Source: Bacillus litorisediminis (GTDB taxonomy: Bacteria; Bacillota; Bacilli; Bacillales; JC228). From it: 64,000 nucleotides of DNA. The DNA lies in contig NZ_JAKZKT010000006.1 of assembly GCF_022808645.1 (NCBI RefSeq), forward strand, positions 62,001-126,000. The letters are read 5' to 3'. This document shows positions 1-8,872 of this stretch, piece by piece; within the stretch, counting starts at the first letter, position 1; each line of letters begins with the position of its first letter. A program made the translations under genes and the position numbers. The notes beneath the pieces are model-generated. The model made no database searches. It was given only the letters and a program-made list of their open reading frames with translations, and was not told where the DNA came from.

Positions 1-27
1 ATCATATAATACAAAAAAGTTTTAATG

Positions 28-56
28 TTGTGTAAAAGGGAATTTAAACATATAAT
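28..56 (+). promoter_or_regulatory. Sigma-A type promoter of the acyl-CoA dehydrogenase gene
   Basis: A -35 hexamer TTGTGT (28-33) is followed after exactly 17 nt by a perfect -10 TATAAT (51-56). The predicted transcript starts just before a cre-like site and the ribosome-binding site of the first gene. Confidence 0.6.
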
Positions 57-62
57 AGTATG

Positions 63-77
63 ATGTAAGCGCATACA
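63..77 (+). promoter_or_regulatory. cre-like CcpA operator
   Basis: ATGTAAGCGCATACA matches the catabolite-responsive element consensus WTGNAANCGNWNNCW at every fixed position. It lies at or just after the predicted start site, where CcpA binding would repress. Carbon-catabolite repression of fatty-acid oxidation is a known theme in Bacillus. Actual binding is inferred. Confidence 0.55.
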
Positions 78-93
78 AAGGGAGGGGTATGAA

Positions 94-1239
94 ATGAATT
101 TTGAACTGACTAAAGAGCAGCAAATGATTCAAAAAATGATAAGAGAGTTCGCTGATGAAGAGGTAGCTCCCGGTGCATTACAAAGGGATAATAAAAAGGA
201 ATTTCCTCTTTCTATTATGAAAAAACTGGCTGAATTAGGATTAATGGGTCTGCCATTTCCTGAGGAATATGGAGGAGCCGGAGCCGATACAATCAGTTTT
301 GCCATTGTGACAGAAGAATTGAGCCGTGCCTGCGGTTCAACAGGGATCACCTATTCAGCTCACATTTCCTTAGGCGGGGCTCCCATTCATATGTTTGGTA
401 CGGAGGATCAAAAACAAAGGTACTTAGTTCCAATCTGTACAGGAGAATCAATGGGTGCTTTCGGTCTAACCGAACCAAATGCAGGATCAGATGCAGGGGG
501 AACTCAAACAGTTGCACGTCTAGAATCCGGGGAATGGGTTATAAACGGTAATAAATGCTTTATTACCAATGCCAGTTACGCTAAGCATTTAGCCTTAACT
601 GCTGTTACGGGACAAAATGATCATGAAAAAGAAATTACTGCGATTATTGTTCCAACAAATGCAAAAGGGTTTAAGGTTATCGATAATTATGAAAAGATGG
701 GATTACACGCTTCGAATACAACTGAATTAGTGTTAGAAGATGTCCGGGTTCCCGAGGAAAACATACTTGGTAAACGCGGAGAGGGATTTCGTCAATTTCT
801 AATCACTTTAGATGGCGGAAGAATTGGGATTGGAGCAATGGCAGTAGGGATTGCTCAAGCAGCCTATGAGAAAGCACTCCAATATGCCTCGGAAAGAAAG
901 CAATTCGGAAGATCACTAAGCCAATTCCAGGCCATCCAATTTAAATTGGCCGATATGGCATTGAAAATTGAACTCGCTCGAAATATGGTATATAAAGCCG
1001 CATGGCTAAAAGATCAAGGAAAGCCTTTTTCGAAAGAAGCTTCTATGTGTAAGCTTTATGCTTCTGAGATTTGTATGGAAATTACAAGTCAGGCTGTCCA
1101 AATCCATGGCGGAAATGGCTATATGAAGGATTACCATGTGGAAAGATATATGAGAGACGCCAAGCTTTTAGAAATTGGAGAAGGAACATCCGAGGTTCAG
1201 CGAATCGTCATTGCACGTGAAATTCTCAAAAATGTATAA
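94..1239 (+). CDS. Acyl-CoA dehydrogenase
   Basis: Complete 381-residue FAD-dependent acyl-CoA dehydrogenase, the usual length for short/medium-chain members. It oxidises acyl-CoA to 2-enoyl-CoA in beta-oxidation or branched-chain acid breakdown and passes electrons to ETF. The substrate/FAD loop GLTEPNAGSDAGG is near residues 124-136. The C-terminal EGTSEVQR places the likely catalytic Glu at 363. The ATG follows GGGAGGGG. It is a single-gene unit behind a promoter with a cre-like site, next to cccA, where B. subtilis has no such gene. Chain-length specificity cannot be read from the sequence. Confidence 0.93.
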   Translation: MNFELTKEQQMIQKMIREFADEEVAPGALQRDNKKEFPLSIMKKLAELGLMGLPFPEEYGGAGADTISFAIVTEELSRACGSTGITYSAHISLGGAPIHMFGTEDQKQRYLVPICTGESMGAFGLTEPNAGSDAGGTQTVARLESGEWVINGNKCFITNASYAKHLALTAVTGQNDHEKEITAIIVPTNAKGFKVIDNYEKMGLHASNTTELVLEDVRVPEENILGKRGEGFRQFLITLDGGRIGIGAMAVGIAQAAYEKALQYASERKQFGRSLSQFQAIQFKLADMALKIELARNMVYKAAWLKDQGKPFSKEASMCKLYASEICMEITSQAVQIHGGNGYMKDYHVERYMRDAKLLEIGEGTSEVQRIVIAREILKNV

Positions 1240-1324
1240 TAATTGCTTTCCCCCATATGATATGAACAGTAGTATTTTTGTCTATTTCGTGAAAATATAA
1301 AGAAAATGGTAAATCTACTTTCCC

Positions 1325-1340
1325 TTTATAACGTTTTCAA
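1325..1340 (-). promoter_or_regulatory. Possible degenerate cre site upstream of cccA
   Basis: The reverse strand of TTATAACGTTTTCAA keeps the TG-AA-CG core of the cre consensus, with one mismatch at the distal C. It lies about 70 nt before cccA. Support is only the pattern, so this is tentative. Confidence 0.25.
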
Positions 1341-1407
1341 GTAAAATAAATATTGTTTGTACTTATTCCTACCAGAACTACTGTTTCATACATAAGGAGG
1401 ATCAAGA

Positions 1408-1773
1408 ATGAATCGAAATCCTATAATTCCCTTCGTACTAATCATGGTATTTGGAATTGGTCTTATTTTCTTCCTCTCATTTATCGGATTAGACAACCGG
1501 GAGGAGAGAGCTCAAGGAGAAAAAGAAGGTACTGATAATGCTTTATTAGAATTATCACCGGAACAACTCTACCAAGAGGCAGGCTGTATTACCTGTCATG
1601 GAACTGATTATTCGAACGGATCGGCTCCATCATTAATTGGGCTTTCAGAAAAGTATTCGGCTGACGATATTAAGGAAATTTTAACAAATGGTTTACCTGG
1701 AGGAATGCCTCCAGGACTAGTGCCAGAAGAAAAATTAGACGAAATGGCCGAATGGCTATTAACATTAGAATAA
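1408..1773 (+). CDS. cccA: Cytochrome c550, membrane-anchored
   Basis: A 121-residue small c-type cytochrome. An N-terminal membrane anchor (about residues 8-27) is followed by a linker and a class I cytochrome c domain with the haem motif CITCH (residues 60-64) and a probable axial Met near residue 100. It would carry electrons on the outer face of the membrane toward cytochrome c oxidase. AAGGAGG precedes the ATG. In B. subtilis cccA also lies between sigA and trmK (yqfN), matching the gene downstream here. A terminator follows. Confidence 0.92.
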   Translation: MNRNPIIPFVLIMVFGIGLIFFLSFIGLDNREERAQGEKEGTDNALLELSPEQLYQEAGCITCHGTDYSNGSAPSLIGLSEKYSADDIKEILTNGLPGGMPPGLVPEEKLDEMAEWLLTLE

Positions 1774-1780
1774 AAAAGGG

Positions 1781-1818
1781 GTCCTTTGCTTAGTCAAGTA
1801 AAGGACTTCTTTTTTACT
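1781..1818 (+). terminator. Rho-independent terminator of cccA
   Basis: A 7-bp stem (GTCCTTT at 1781-1787 with AAAGGAC at 1800-1806) is followed by a T-rich tail, 7 nt after the cccA stop codon. Confidence 0.8.
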
Positions 1819-1889
1819 TTAAGTATAAAATTTTAGCAAAGAAGTAATTTCGGGGCAGTAAAAATTTTTTAGGAATAAAGTACGAAGGT

Positions 1890-1990
1890 CAGGATTGCCA
1901 AGTCGAGCGATTCATTAGGACGTTGCGCATCAAGCGTGATGCGTGCAACCAAGGCCATCGCCTGCTCCTAAAGGCTTGGCGCTAGCAAGT
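1890..1990. repeat. Structured intergenic element with nested inverted repeats
   Basis: The 316-nt gap between cccA and trmK holds nested complementary arms: GCCAAG (1897-1902) with CTTGGC (1975-1980), TTAGGA (1915-1920) with TCCTAA (1966-1971), and an inner hairpin GCATCA/TGATGC. It has no ORF and is richer in G+C than its flanks. This resembles the short dispersed repeats of Bacillaceae genomes, but copy number cannot be seen from one window. Confidence 0.45.
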
Positions 1991-2089
1991 TTTCTTTATA
2001 ATGTAACTTTGATAAAGTTTAAAGCTGAACCGGGTTAACCGATTGTAAAATATAGGCGGAAATGAAATAATAGCCGAGAGGTGGTATTT

Positions 2090-2794
2090 TTGAACATAGA
2101 ACAACTCTCCAAAAGATTAAATGCTGTATATCAATACATACCCAATCAGGCTGTTCTCGCCGATATCGGCTCAGATCATGCCTATTTACCCTGTTATGCT
2201 GTACAAACAGGCAGAGCTGTTCGCGCAATTGCCGGAGAAGTAGCGGAGGGACCATTCCGATCAGCTTTGAATCAGGTTACAGAAGCGGATTTATTAAATA
2301 AAATAGACGTGCGAAAAGGCGATGGACTTGAGGTTATAAGTCCTGGTGAAGTCAATTGTATTACCATCGCAGGGATGGGCGGAGCCTTAATTAGCCGGAT
2401 TCTTGAAGAGGGAAAAGATAAATTAACAAAAGATACAAGATTAATTTTACAGCCCAATGTTGGAGGCAATCAAGTTCGAAAATGGCTGGACAAGAATGGG
2501 TGGACCATTGTGACTGAACAGATTTTAGAAGAAGATGATCATATCTATGAAATTATTTGTGCCGATTTTCTTCAGGAAAAGAAACAGCACCTAAGCGAAG
2601 TGGAACTTTTAATGGGTCCCTTTTTAATTAAAGAAAAAAATCAGGCCTTTATTCATAAATGGCAAGGGGAAAAACAGCAATTGGAACGAGTGCTGCAGTC
2701 TTTAGAATTGGCTAAGCCAACCGATGGGACAAATGAGAAAAAGAACAAAATCCGGAACGAACTTAAACTGATTGAGGAGGGATTGCGCCAATGA
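2090..2794 (+). CDS. trmK: tRNA (adenine(22)-N(1))-methyltransferase
   Basis: TrmK (YqfN) makes m1A22 in tRNA. The N-terminal Rossmann domain shows the SAM-binding motif LADIGSDHAYLPC near residues 24-36 and a QPNVGG catalytic-loop motif; the C-terminus is helical. I chose the TTG at 2090 because GAGAGGTGG lies just upstream, whereas the in-frame GTG at 2081 sits inside that ribosome-binding site. The stop overlaps the next ATG by 4 nt, so trmK and yqfO are probably translationally coupled, as in B. subtilis. Confidence 0.9.
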   Translation: MNIEQLSKRLNAVYQYIPNQAVLADIGSDHAYLPCYAVQTGRAVRAIAGEVAEGPFRSALNQVTEADLLNKIDVRKGDGLEVISPGEVNCITIAGMGGALISRILEEGKDKLTKDTRLILQPNVGGNQVRKWLDKNGWTIVTEQILEEDDHIYEIICADFLQEKKQHLSEVELLMGPFLIKEKNQAFIHKWQGEKQQLERVLQSLELAKPTDGTNEKKNKIRNELKLIEEGLRQ

Positions 2795-3894
2795 AAAGTG
2801 TAAATGGTCATCAGATTATTGAGCTTTTCGAACAGTTTTCCCCGAAAAAATATGCAATGGAGGGGGACAAAATTGGACTGCAAATAGGAGATTTAAGCAG
2901 ACACGTCCAAAAGGTCCTTGTGACCCTTGATGTTACAAAAGACGTTGTGGCTGAAGCCATCCAAAAAGGTGTTCAGTTAATCATTGCCCATCATCCTCCT
3001 ATTTTTAGGCCGCTTCAGAGAATAGAAGGCGGCTCGATCTTTGAAAGTCTAATTAAGCATGATATCTCCGTTTATGCTGCTCATACCAATTTGGATGTGG
3101 CAGTAGGAGGAGTCAACGATTTATTAAGTAAACGGCTAGGTTTGCAGAATACAAAGGTATTAGTTCCAACTTATGAAATTCCATTAAAAAAACTGGTTGT
3201 TTTTGTTCCTATTGAAAATGCAGATGAGGTTCGAGATGCATTAGGAAAAGCGGGTGCCGGCCATATTGGGGAATACAGTTATTGTTCATTCACTGCCAGC
3301 GGAGAAGGTCGCTTTCTCCCAGGCAATGCAGCTCATCCTTATTTAGGAACAGTCGGGAAGCTTGAAACTGTAGCTGAACAAAGAATAGAAACGATTTACC
3401 CAGTTTCCATTGAAAAACAAGTATTGAATGCAATGTTTTCTTCTCATCCATATGAAGAAGTCGCTTATGATATTTATCCTCTTGAATTAAAAGGGGAATC
3501 ACTCGGGCTTGGCAGAGTCGGAACACTTAAGGAACCAATGAGCCTAAGGGAATTTGCTGAATTCGTAAAAAAACAATTAGATGTTTCGATGGTTCGCGTA
3601 GTTGGCAGACTGAATGACACAATCAAAAAGGTAGCTGTCCTGGGCGGTGACGGCAATAAATATTATAGGCATGCGATGCGTCATGGAGCAGATGTATATG
3701 TGACAGGGGATCTTTATTTTCATACAGCCCAGGATGCTTTGCAGGATGGATTAAATGTGATTGATCCCGGTCATCATGTAGAGAAGGTAATGATTAAAGG
3801 TGTTGCAGAAAAACTGGAAGAGCTTGTTCCGAAACAGTGGGATGTACAATTTCTTCCGTCAGAAATCAATACAGATCCATTTCAAATCATTTAA
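2791..3894 (+). CDS. yqfO: Nif3-like dinuclear metal protein YqfO (DUF34)
   Basis: A 367-residue Nif3/DUF34 family protein, often annotated as GTP cyclohydrolase I type 2. The metal-site motif IIAHHPPIF lies around residues 64-72 and a second His/Glu metal cluster (GHHVEK) is near the C-terminus. The extra central domain (about residues 130-235) is the PII/CutA-like insertion typical of the long Bacillus form. It overlaps trmK by ATGA. The biochemical role of the family is still debated, and the cyclohydrolase label is inherited rather than visible here. Confidence 0.9.
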   Translation: MKSVNGHQIIELFEQFSPKKYAMEGDKIGLQIGDLSRHVQKVLVTLDVTKDVVAEAIQKGVQLIIAHHPPIFRPLQRIEGGSIFESLIKHDISVYAAHTNLDVAVGGVNDLLSKRLGLQNTKVLVPTYEIPLKKLVVFVPIENADEVRDALGKAGAGHIGEYSYCSFTASGEGRFLPGNAAHPYLGTVGKLETVAEQRIETIYPVSIEKQVLNAMFSSHPYEEVAYDIYPLELKGESLGLGRVGTLKEPMSLREFAEFVKKQLDVSMVRVVGRLNDTIKKVAVLGGDGNKYYRHAMRHGADVYVTGDLYFHTAQDALQDGLNVIDPGHHVEKVMIKGVAEKLEELVPKQWDVQFLPSEINTDPFQII

Positions 3895-4050
3895 AACTCG
3901 CCAACCGGCTAGCCTTGAGGGGCGATGCGAGATGTGCAGCTGCACTTACGATTGAGACGCCACGTCCTTATGTCTAGCTTGACTTATGTCTCATGCCCCA
4001 CCCAATATTTTAACTGCGTCGAATATTCGTCATGCTAAAATTTTATCTCC
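3895..4050. repeat. Intergenic imperfect inverted repeat
   Basis: The gap between convergent yqfO and ispH contains GGGGCGATGCGAGA (3919-3932) facing TCTCATGCCCC (3989-3999), a 12-bp palindrome GTGCAGCTGCAC (3934-3945), and a direct repeat TTATGTCT (3968-3975 and 3984-3991). No ORF is present. It looks like a decayed dispersed Bacillaceae repeat, but this cannot be confirmed from a single copy. Confidence 0.35.
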
Positions 4051-4059
4051 TTAACTATA

Positions 4060-4088
4060 AAAACGCTCGGGATGTCCCCGAGCGTTTT
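4060..4088. terminator. Terminator between yqfO and ispH
   Basis: AAAACGCTCGGG and CCCGAGCGTTTT form a long stem with A-runs and T-runs on either side. It can work in both directions and overlaps the last codon of ispH. Confidence 0.85.
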
Positions 4089-5037
4089 AAGTGGTCTTCA
4101 GTTTTTTCACTTTTGGCAGGATCTTTTCTAACGGAACTTTTTTCTCACGGTCCCAAGTAGACGAATCATTTGGATCAAATTGTTCCAGAAAAGTAATTAC
4201 TTCCTTTGTAATCGGTGTAGGTGTAGAAGCTCCCGCAGTAACGGCGACAGTATCAGCGTCTTTAATCCAATCGATGTTTAACTCGCTAATATCGGAAATA
4301 CGATAGGCTTTTGTACCGGCAATTTCTTCGGAAACTTGAGCCAATCTATTTGAGTTATTACTTTTCGGATCACCAACCACGATTAATACATCTGCATTTT
4401 TTGCCTGTTCGGCGACGGCTTCTTGTCTTACTTGCGTTGCTAAACAAATCTCACGGTGTTTTTCAGCGTGCGGATATTTTTCTGTTACTTTATCCATAAT
4501 ATGGGCTACATCCCATTGACTCATGGTTGTTTGGTTCGTAACGATGATCTTATCTGCCTTGATATTTAAAGCTTCTACATCTTCAACCGTTTCAACCAAA
4601 TGCACAATTTTAGGAGCCACACCAACGGCACCCTCAGGCTCAGGGTGTCCTTTTTTGCCAATATAAATGACTTGATATCCCTCTTTTTCTTTTTCCCGGA
4701 TTAAGTCATGTGTCTTCGTAACATCAGGACAGGTTGCGTCAATCGTAACTAATCCCTTTTTCGAAGCGAGCTCCCGTACTTCTGGAGAAACGCCATGGGC
4801 TGTAAAAATAACCGTTCCTTTATCAATTTTTTCTAATATCTCTTTGCGGTTTTTACCGTCTAATGTAATGATTCCTTCTTTTTCAAAGGCATCTGTGACA
4901 TGTTTATTATGGACAATCATCCCCAAAATATAGATAGGACGAGGTAATGTTGGATCTAAACTAGCGTTTCGTGCGATTACCATCGCATCAACGACACCAT
5001 AGCAATAACCTCTAGGGGTAATTTTTAAGACATTCAT
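4087..5037 (-). CDS. ispH: 4-hydroxy-3-methylbut-2-enyl diphosphate reductase
   Basis: IspH (LytB) catalyses the last step of the MEP isoprenoid pathway, reducing HMBPP to IPP and DMAPP with an iron-sulfur cluster. The three cluster ligands are visible: Cys in GYCYGV (residue 12), in DATCPD, and in CLATQVRQ. The length of 316 residues is normal for the family. AGGAGG lies upstream of the ATG. IspG of the same pathway is encoded at 12.2-13.3 kb, as in B. subtilis. Confidence 0.96.
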   Translation of the reverse strand: MNVLKITPRGYCYGVVDAMVIARNASLDPTLPRPIYILGMIVHNKHVTDAFEKEGIITLDGKNRKEILEKIDKGTVIFTAHGVSPEVRELASKKGLVTIDATCPDVTKTHDLIREKEKEGYQVIYIGKKGHPEPEGAVGVAPKIVHLVETVEDVEALNIKADKIIVTNQTTMSQWDVAHIMDKVTEKYPHAEKHREICLATQVRQEAVAEQAKNADVLIVVGDPKSNNSNRLAQVSEEIAGTKAYRISDISELNIDWIKDADTVAVTAGASTPTPITKEVITFLEQFDPNDSSTWDREKKVPLEKILPKVKKLKTT

Positions 5038-5127
5038 AAAAGTCCAATCCTCCTAGATTACAAAGATACTTTCATACCTTCTATTATAAAGGAGGATTCT
5101 CTATAAGACAAAAGGGAACCTTTACAT

Positions 5128-5808
5128 CTACACATATAACTTAGGACGGTGACCTTTATTGGAACCCTTTGATGAAGAAGTTTTCTTTTTTGCTTTTTTT
5201 ATTGAAGTGTTTTTTTGTTTTTTTTGTTTTATTTGCTTTTGCTTAGATTCTTCTGATTCTTCTGCTTTTGCTGTATTTTGGTCATTAGTATCTTGATCGT
5301 TGGAATCATCATTATCTGACTTTAGACTGCGATATAGTTTCCACATAGCAGGCAGATTTCGGACCAGTGGTCCATATTGTTCAATCACTGGTTGAATCTG
5401 AGATACCGCCTGTATCACGGATTGCGTCTGATTTAAGATATTCATAATACCGCCGGGCTGAGAAGCAGTCTGAAGCAGACCGCCGCCTCTTGCGGCCCCT
5501 TCAAATCCCGTAACGGCATTTGCTCCTCTGGCACCGCCTCTAAACAGTTTAGAAAGAAGTCCACCAGACCTGCCTGGATTACCTTGACCAGGCTGACCAT
5601 TAATTCGGCTTAATAACCCCCCAGAACCGCTTCCTGACAAATTGGCGCCAAATCCGCCTCTTCTGGCTTGATTCATCCCGAATCCGCCTCTTCGCCGTAA
5701 ATTTCTTGCTGACATGTGCTGACCCATTTGTGGTCGATAAATCATATAAGGATTTCTGCCATATAGTCCTCTTTGTCCCATCATTGGGGGAATCTGTCTT
5801 GGAGGCAT
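5128..5808 (-). CDS. yqfQ: YqfQ / VrrA family protein
   Basis: Low-complexity protein of about 226 residues. The N-terminal half is rich in Arg, Gly and Met with repeated RRGGFG-like units. A middle segment (MNILNQTQSVIQAVSQ onward) is helical, and the tail is acidic then strongly Lys-rich. It matches the YqfQ/VrrA family found between ispH and the cshB helicase; the B. anthracis homologue carries a variable-number repeat. I chose the ATG at 5808 because GAGAGGAGGG is just upstream, while the longer frame has no such signal. Function unknown; a spore or nucleic-acid role would be speculation. Confidence 0.8.
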   Translation of the reverse strand: MPPRQIPPMMGQRGLYGRNPYMIYRPQMGQHMSARNLRRRGGFGMNQARRGGFGANLSGSGSGGLLSRINGQPGQGNPGRSGGLLSKLFRGGARGANAVTGFEGAARGGGLLQTASQPGGIMNILNQTQSVIQAVSQIQPVIEQYGPLVRNLPAMWKLYRSLKSDNDDSNDQDTNDQNTAKAEESEESKQKQIKQKKQKNTSIKKAKKKTSSSKGSNKGHRPKLYV

Positions 5809-5966
5809 ATCTAGACCCTCCTCTCTTAATTTCAATGCTCTTGATACAATATGCGAAAAATGAGATTTTGGTATTAGTTGAATATACATGTTTATCGTCT
5901 TTCGGTAGAGAAATAATAAAATAATAAGTATAATGTAGATTGGGAATCTGCAAAGGAGAAATAATT

Positions 5967-7283
5967 ATGAAAAAACATCCATTTGAACGGTTTCATATTC
6001 ATCCTGCTTTTGTCCAGGTTATTGATAAAAAAGGGTTTTACGAACCGACTGAAATTCAGGCAAAGGTTATTCCATTAGTTTTAAAAAAAGAAAGCATAAT
6101 TGGACAATCCCAGACTGGTACTGGAAAATCTCATGCTTATTTATTGCCTGTTCTATCGATGATACAGCCCGACTTAGAATTTGTACAAGCTGTCATTACT
6201 GCTCCTACACGAGAGCTGGCTTTGCAAATTTTTGAGCATTTTAAAGAGCTGACCGCTGCATTGCCTGAAGGCGAAAAAATCACTGGCAGATGTCTTATTG
6301 GCGGTACAGACAAGCAACGGACAATTGAAAAGCTGGGAACCCCGCCTCAGGTTGTAGTTGGAACACCAGGGAGAATTCTAGACCTTGTCAAAGAGCAAGC
6401 CTTAGACATCCATAAAACAAACATGCTTGTCGTAGACGAAGCAGATATCATGTTAGATATGGGCTTTATTCATGAAGTGGACCAACTGGCTGGCCGAATG
6501 CCGGAAAAACTGCAGATTTTAGTATTTTCTGCAACGATTCCTGAAAAACTAAAGCCGTTTTTAAAAAAGTACATGGAAAATCCTGTTTATGTGCAAATTG
6601 ATCCGAAGACCGCATCGCCTAAGAAAATTGATCATATCTTAGTGCCCTTAAAATCGCGTACAAAAGAAAATCTTCTTTACGACATACTGACATCGATCAA
6701 TCCTTACATAGCACTTATTTTTGCTAATACAAAGGAAAAAGTTGACGAATTTGCTGATGCTCTTACTGAAAAAGGGCTGAAGATTGCAAGATTTCACGGA
6801 GGACTTACCCCTCGGGAACGAAAAAGAGTCATGAAGCAAATCCGGGATCTGGAGTACCAATATGTTATAGCAACCGACCTTGCAGCAAGGGGAATTGATA
6901 TTGAAGGTGTTAGCCATGTTGTCAATATGGAACTGCCAAAGGATCTTGACTTTTATGTGCACCGCACTGGGAGAACAGGCAGAGCGGACCTTTCAGGTAT
7001 AGCAATAACTGTATATGAGCCTTCGGATGAACATGCGTTGAATGAATTAGAGAAAAAAGGGATTCACTTTCTCTCGAAAGATGTAGTAAAAGGGGAATGG
7101 AAGGATATCCCTGACCGAAATCGCAGAAAAAAGAGAGAGCGTACAGAAGATGAAGTCCTAGAGAAAATCTCTGTGAGAGTAAAAAAACCAGCTAAGGTCA
7201 AGCCGAGTTATAAGAAGAAAATGAAAGCAGAATTAGAGAAACTAAAAAAAAGAGAAAAACGAAAGATTTCGAAAAAAAAATAA
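5967..7283 (+). CDS. cshB: DEAD-box ATP-dependent RNA helicase CshB
   Basis: A 438-residue DEAD-box helicase with the Q motif region, Walker [13 protein letters not shown] box VDEAD, SAT motif, and helicase C motifs including [10 protein letters not shown] and HRTGRTGR. The tail is highly basic. CshB (YqfR) works in RNA remodelling and cold adaptation. The start at 5967 follows CAAAGGAG; the longer frame from 5940 has no ribosome-binding site. nfo follows after 16 nt and is probably cotranscribed. Confidence 0.94.
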   Translation: MKKHPFERFHIHPAFVQVIDKKGFYEPTEIQAKVIPLVLKKESIIGQSQTGTGKSHAYLLPVLSMIQPDLEFVQAVITAPTRELALQIFEHFKELTAALPEGEKITGRCLIGGTDKQRTIEKLGTPPQVVVGTPGRILDLVKEQALDIHKTNMLVVDEADIMLDMGFIHEVDQLAGRMPEKLQILVFSATIPEKLKPFLKKYMENPVYVQIDPKTASPKKIDHILVPLKSRTKENLLYDILTSINPYIALIFANTKEKVDEFADALTEKGLKIARFHGGLTPRERKRVMKQIRDLEYQYVIATDLAARGIDIEGVSHVVNMELPKDLDFYVHRTGRTGRADLSGIAITVYEPSDEHALNELEKKGIHFLSKDVVKGEWKDIPDRNRRKKRERTEDEVLEKISVRVKKPAKVKPSYKKKMKAELEKLKKREKRKISKKK

Positions 7284-7299
7284 AAAGGGAGAGAGAATT

Positions 7300-8193
7300 A
7301 TGTTAATCGGATCTCATGTATCAATGAGCGGAAGTAAAATGTTATTAGCAGCAAGTGAAGAAGCTGTTTCTTACGGAGCTAATACGTTTATGATTTACAC
7401 GGGGGCACCGCAAAATACGAGGAGAAAGAAAATAGAGAATTTAAATATTGAAGCAGGGCTTGCCCATATGAAGGAACACGGTATTGAAGAAATTGTAGTA
7501 CATGCTCCTTACATTATTAACATTGGCAATTCTGTTAATCCCGATACTTATCAATTGGGCGTTGATTTCTTGCGTTCCGAAATTGAAAGAACAGAAGCAA
7601 TCGGGGCAAAACAAATAGTCTTGCATCCTGGAGCCCATGTTGGAGAAGGAGAAGAGGCAGGCATAAAAAAAATAATTGAAGGTTTAAATGAGGTAATCAG
7701 TAAGGAGCAAAACGTGCAGATAGCTCTTGAAACGATGGCCGGCAAAGGCTCAGAGTGCGGCAAAACGTTTGAAGAATTAGCTCAAATTATAGATGGCGTA
7801 ACACATAATGAAAAGCTTTCTATTTGTTTTGATACTTGTCATACACACGATGCCGGCTATGACATTGTTAATGATTTTGATGGTGTACTAGAAGAGTTTG
7901 ATAAAATCATAGGAGTCGACCGCATCAAAGTCCTTCATATAAACGACAGTAAAAATAGTGTCGGGGCAAGAAAGGACCGCCATGAAAATATTGGCTTTGG
8001 TCATATTGGATTTAAAGCGCTCAATTATATTGTTCATCATCCGCAATTTGCTTCCATCCCGAAAATTCTCGAAACACCTTATGTAGGTGAGGATAAAACG
8101 AATAAAAAACCTCCTTATAAAAAGGAGATTGAAATGCTAAGGAATCAAAACTTTAATGAGCAATTACTAGAAGATATTATGGCACAGGAATAA
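7300..8193 (+). CDS. nfo: Endonuclease IV (AP endonuclease)
   Basis: A 297-residue Nfo (YqfS), a metal-dependent AP endonuclease that nicks 5' to abasic sites in base-excision repair. The AP endonuclease 2 signatures are present: [33 protein letters not shown] and LHINDSK, with the metal ligands in these segments. GGGAGAGAG precedes the ATG. It lies directly after cshB. In B. subtilis Nfo is a sporulation and spore DNA-repair enzyme; no forespore promoter is obvious here. Confidence 0.96.
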   Translation: MLIGSHVSMSGSKMLLAASEEAVSYGANTFMIYTGAPQNTRRKKIENLNIEAGLAHMKEHGIEEIVVHAPYIINIGNSVNPDTYQLGVDFLRSEIERTEAIGAKQIVLHPGAHVGEGEEAGIKKIIEGLNEVISKEQNVQIALETMAGKGSECGKTFEELAQIIDGVTHNEKLSICFDTCHTHDAGYDIVNDFDGVLEEFDKIIGVDRIKVLHINDSKNSVGARKDRHENIGFGHIGFKALNYIVHHPQFASIPKILETPYVGEDKTNKKPPYKKEIEMLRNQNFNEQLLEDIMAQE

Positions 8194-8204
8194 GATAGAA
8201 GTAC

Positions 8205-8238
8205 AAGGAAAAGTCTTCACATGACTTTTCCTTTTTCT
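8205..8238. terminator. Terminator between nfo and yqfT
   Basis: GGAAAAGTC (8207-8215) pairs with GACTTTTCC (8223-8231) and a T-rich stretch follows. It sits between convergent genes and probably serves nfo. Confidence 0.8.
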
Positions 8239-8492
8239 TATTTTGTAAATTGAATGAATAGCTGATTCACTTCTTTTGCAACAGCTGGTCCAGTAATTTT
8301 GGCAATTTCTTTAATTAATTGGGCCCGTTCTTTATCGTTAAAAATATTGACACCTTTGCCCCTTACTAAACCGGCTACTTTTTTTGCTTGTTCTGTACTG
8401 ATCTTTATATTAAATTGCTTGCTATATTTTAAAATATCTTCATACGTAATATTATTTATTTTATAATTTACGACGTTTTCAAATAATTTCAT
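8238..8492 (-). CDS. yqfT: DUF2624 family protein YqfT
   Basis: An 84-residue cytoplasmic protein beginning MKLFENVVNYKINN. The ATG at 8492 is preceded by GGGGAGGAG, so the longer frame to 8597 is rejected. It matches the small YqfT (DUF2624) family in size, position and its helical, Lys/Ile-rich character. There is no signal peptide or membrane segment. Function is unknown. Confidence 0.8.
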   Translation of the reverse strand: MKLFENVVNYKINNITYEDILKYSKQFNIKISTEQAKKVAGLVRGKGVNIFNDKERAQLIKEIAKITGPAVAKEVNQLFIQFTK

Positions 8493-8794
8493 TTTACCAC
8501 TCCTCCCCACAAAATATATGTAAGACCAAGTTGTCTTGTGACAAAAAAAGGATAATAACAGTGGCTGGAAAAGTGCATTAGAAAGAATCAATTGCATATA
8601 CCATTTATCGCTTAAATTAAAATTTCAGAAGCCATGGCTGCAGTCATGCATTTGTTACAATTATGGATACACAAGAAACCAAAGGGGGCCAATTTAAATC
8701 GGCCAGTCACTAAGAGCAAGTATAAGTAATCTTGCTCTTTTCATTTTTCAAAGACATAAATAGAGATTAGATATCTGGTTTAGATTTAATTTGG

Positions 8795-8823
8795 TTTACA
8801 GAAATCAAGATATTGTGTATACT
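8795..8823 (+). promoter_or_regulatory. Sigma-A promoter of the zinc uptake operon
   Basis: TTTACA (8795-8800), a 17-nt spacer and TATACT (8818-8823) form a near-consensus promoter. The predicted start lies just upstream of the Zur-type operator. Confidence 0.7.
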
Positions 8824-8835
8824 ACGGTTTGTAGT

Positions 8836-8860
8836 TCTAAATCGGAATGATTACGAAAGA
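8836..8860 (+). promoter_or_regulatory. Zur box
   Basis: The segment around TAAATCGGAATGATTACGA contains a TCG-AAT-ATT-CGA dyad that closely resembles the Bacillus Zur operator (AAATCGTAAT-type half sites). It starts about 13 nt after the -10 box and ends 12 nt before the ATG. The operon encodes Zur itself, which implies zinc-dependent autorepression. Confidence 0.7.
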
Positions 8861-8872
8861 GTGGAATTCGAT

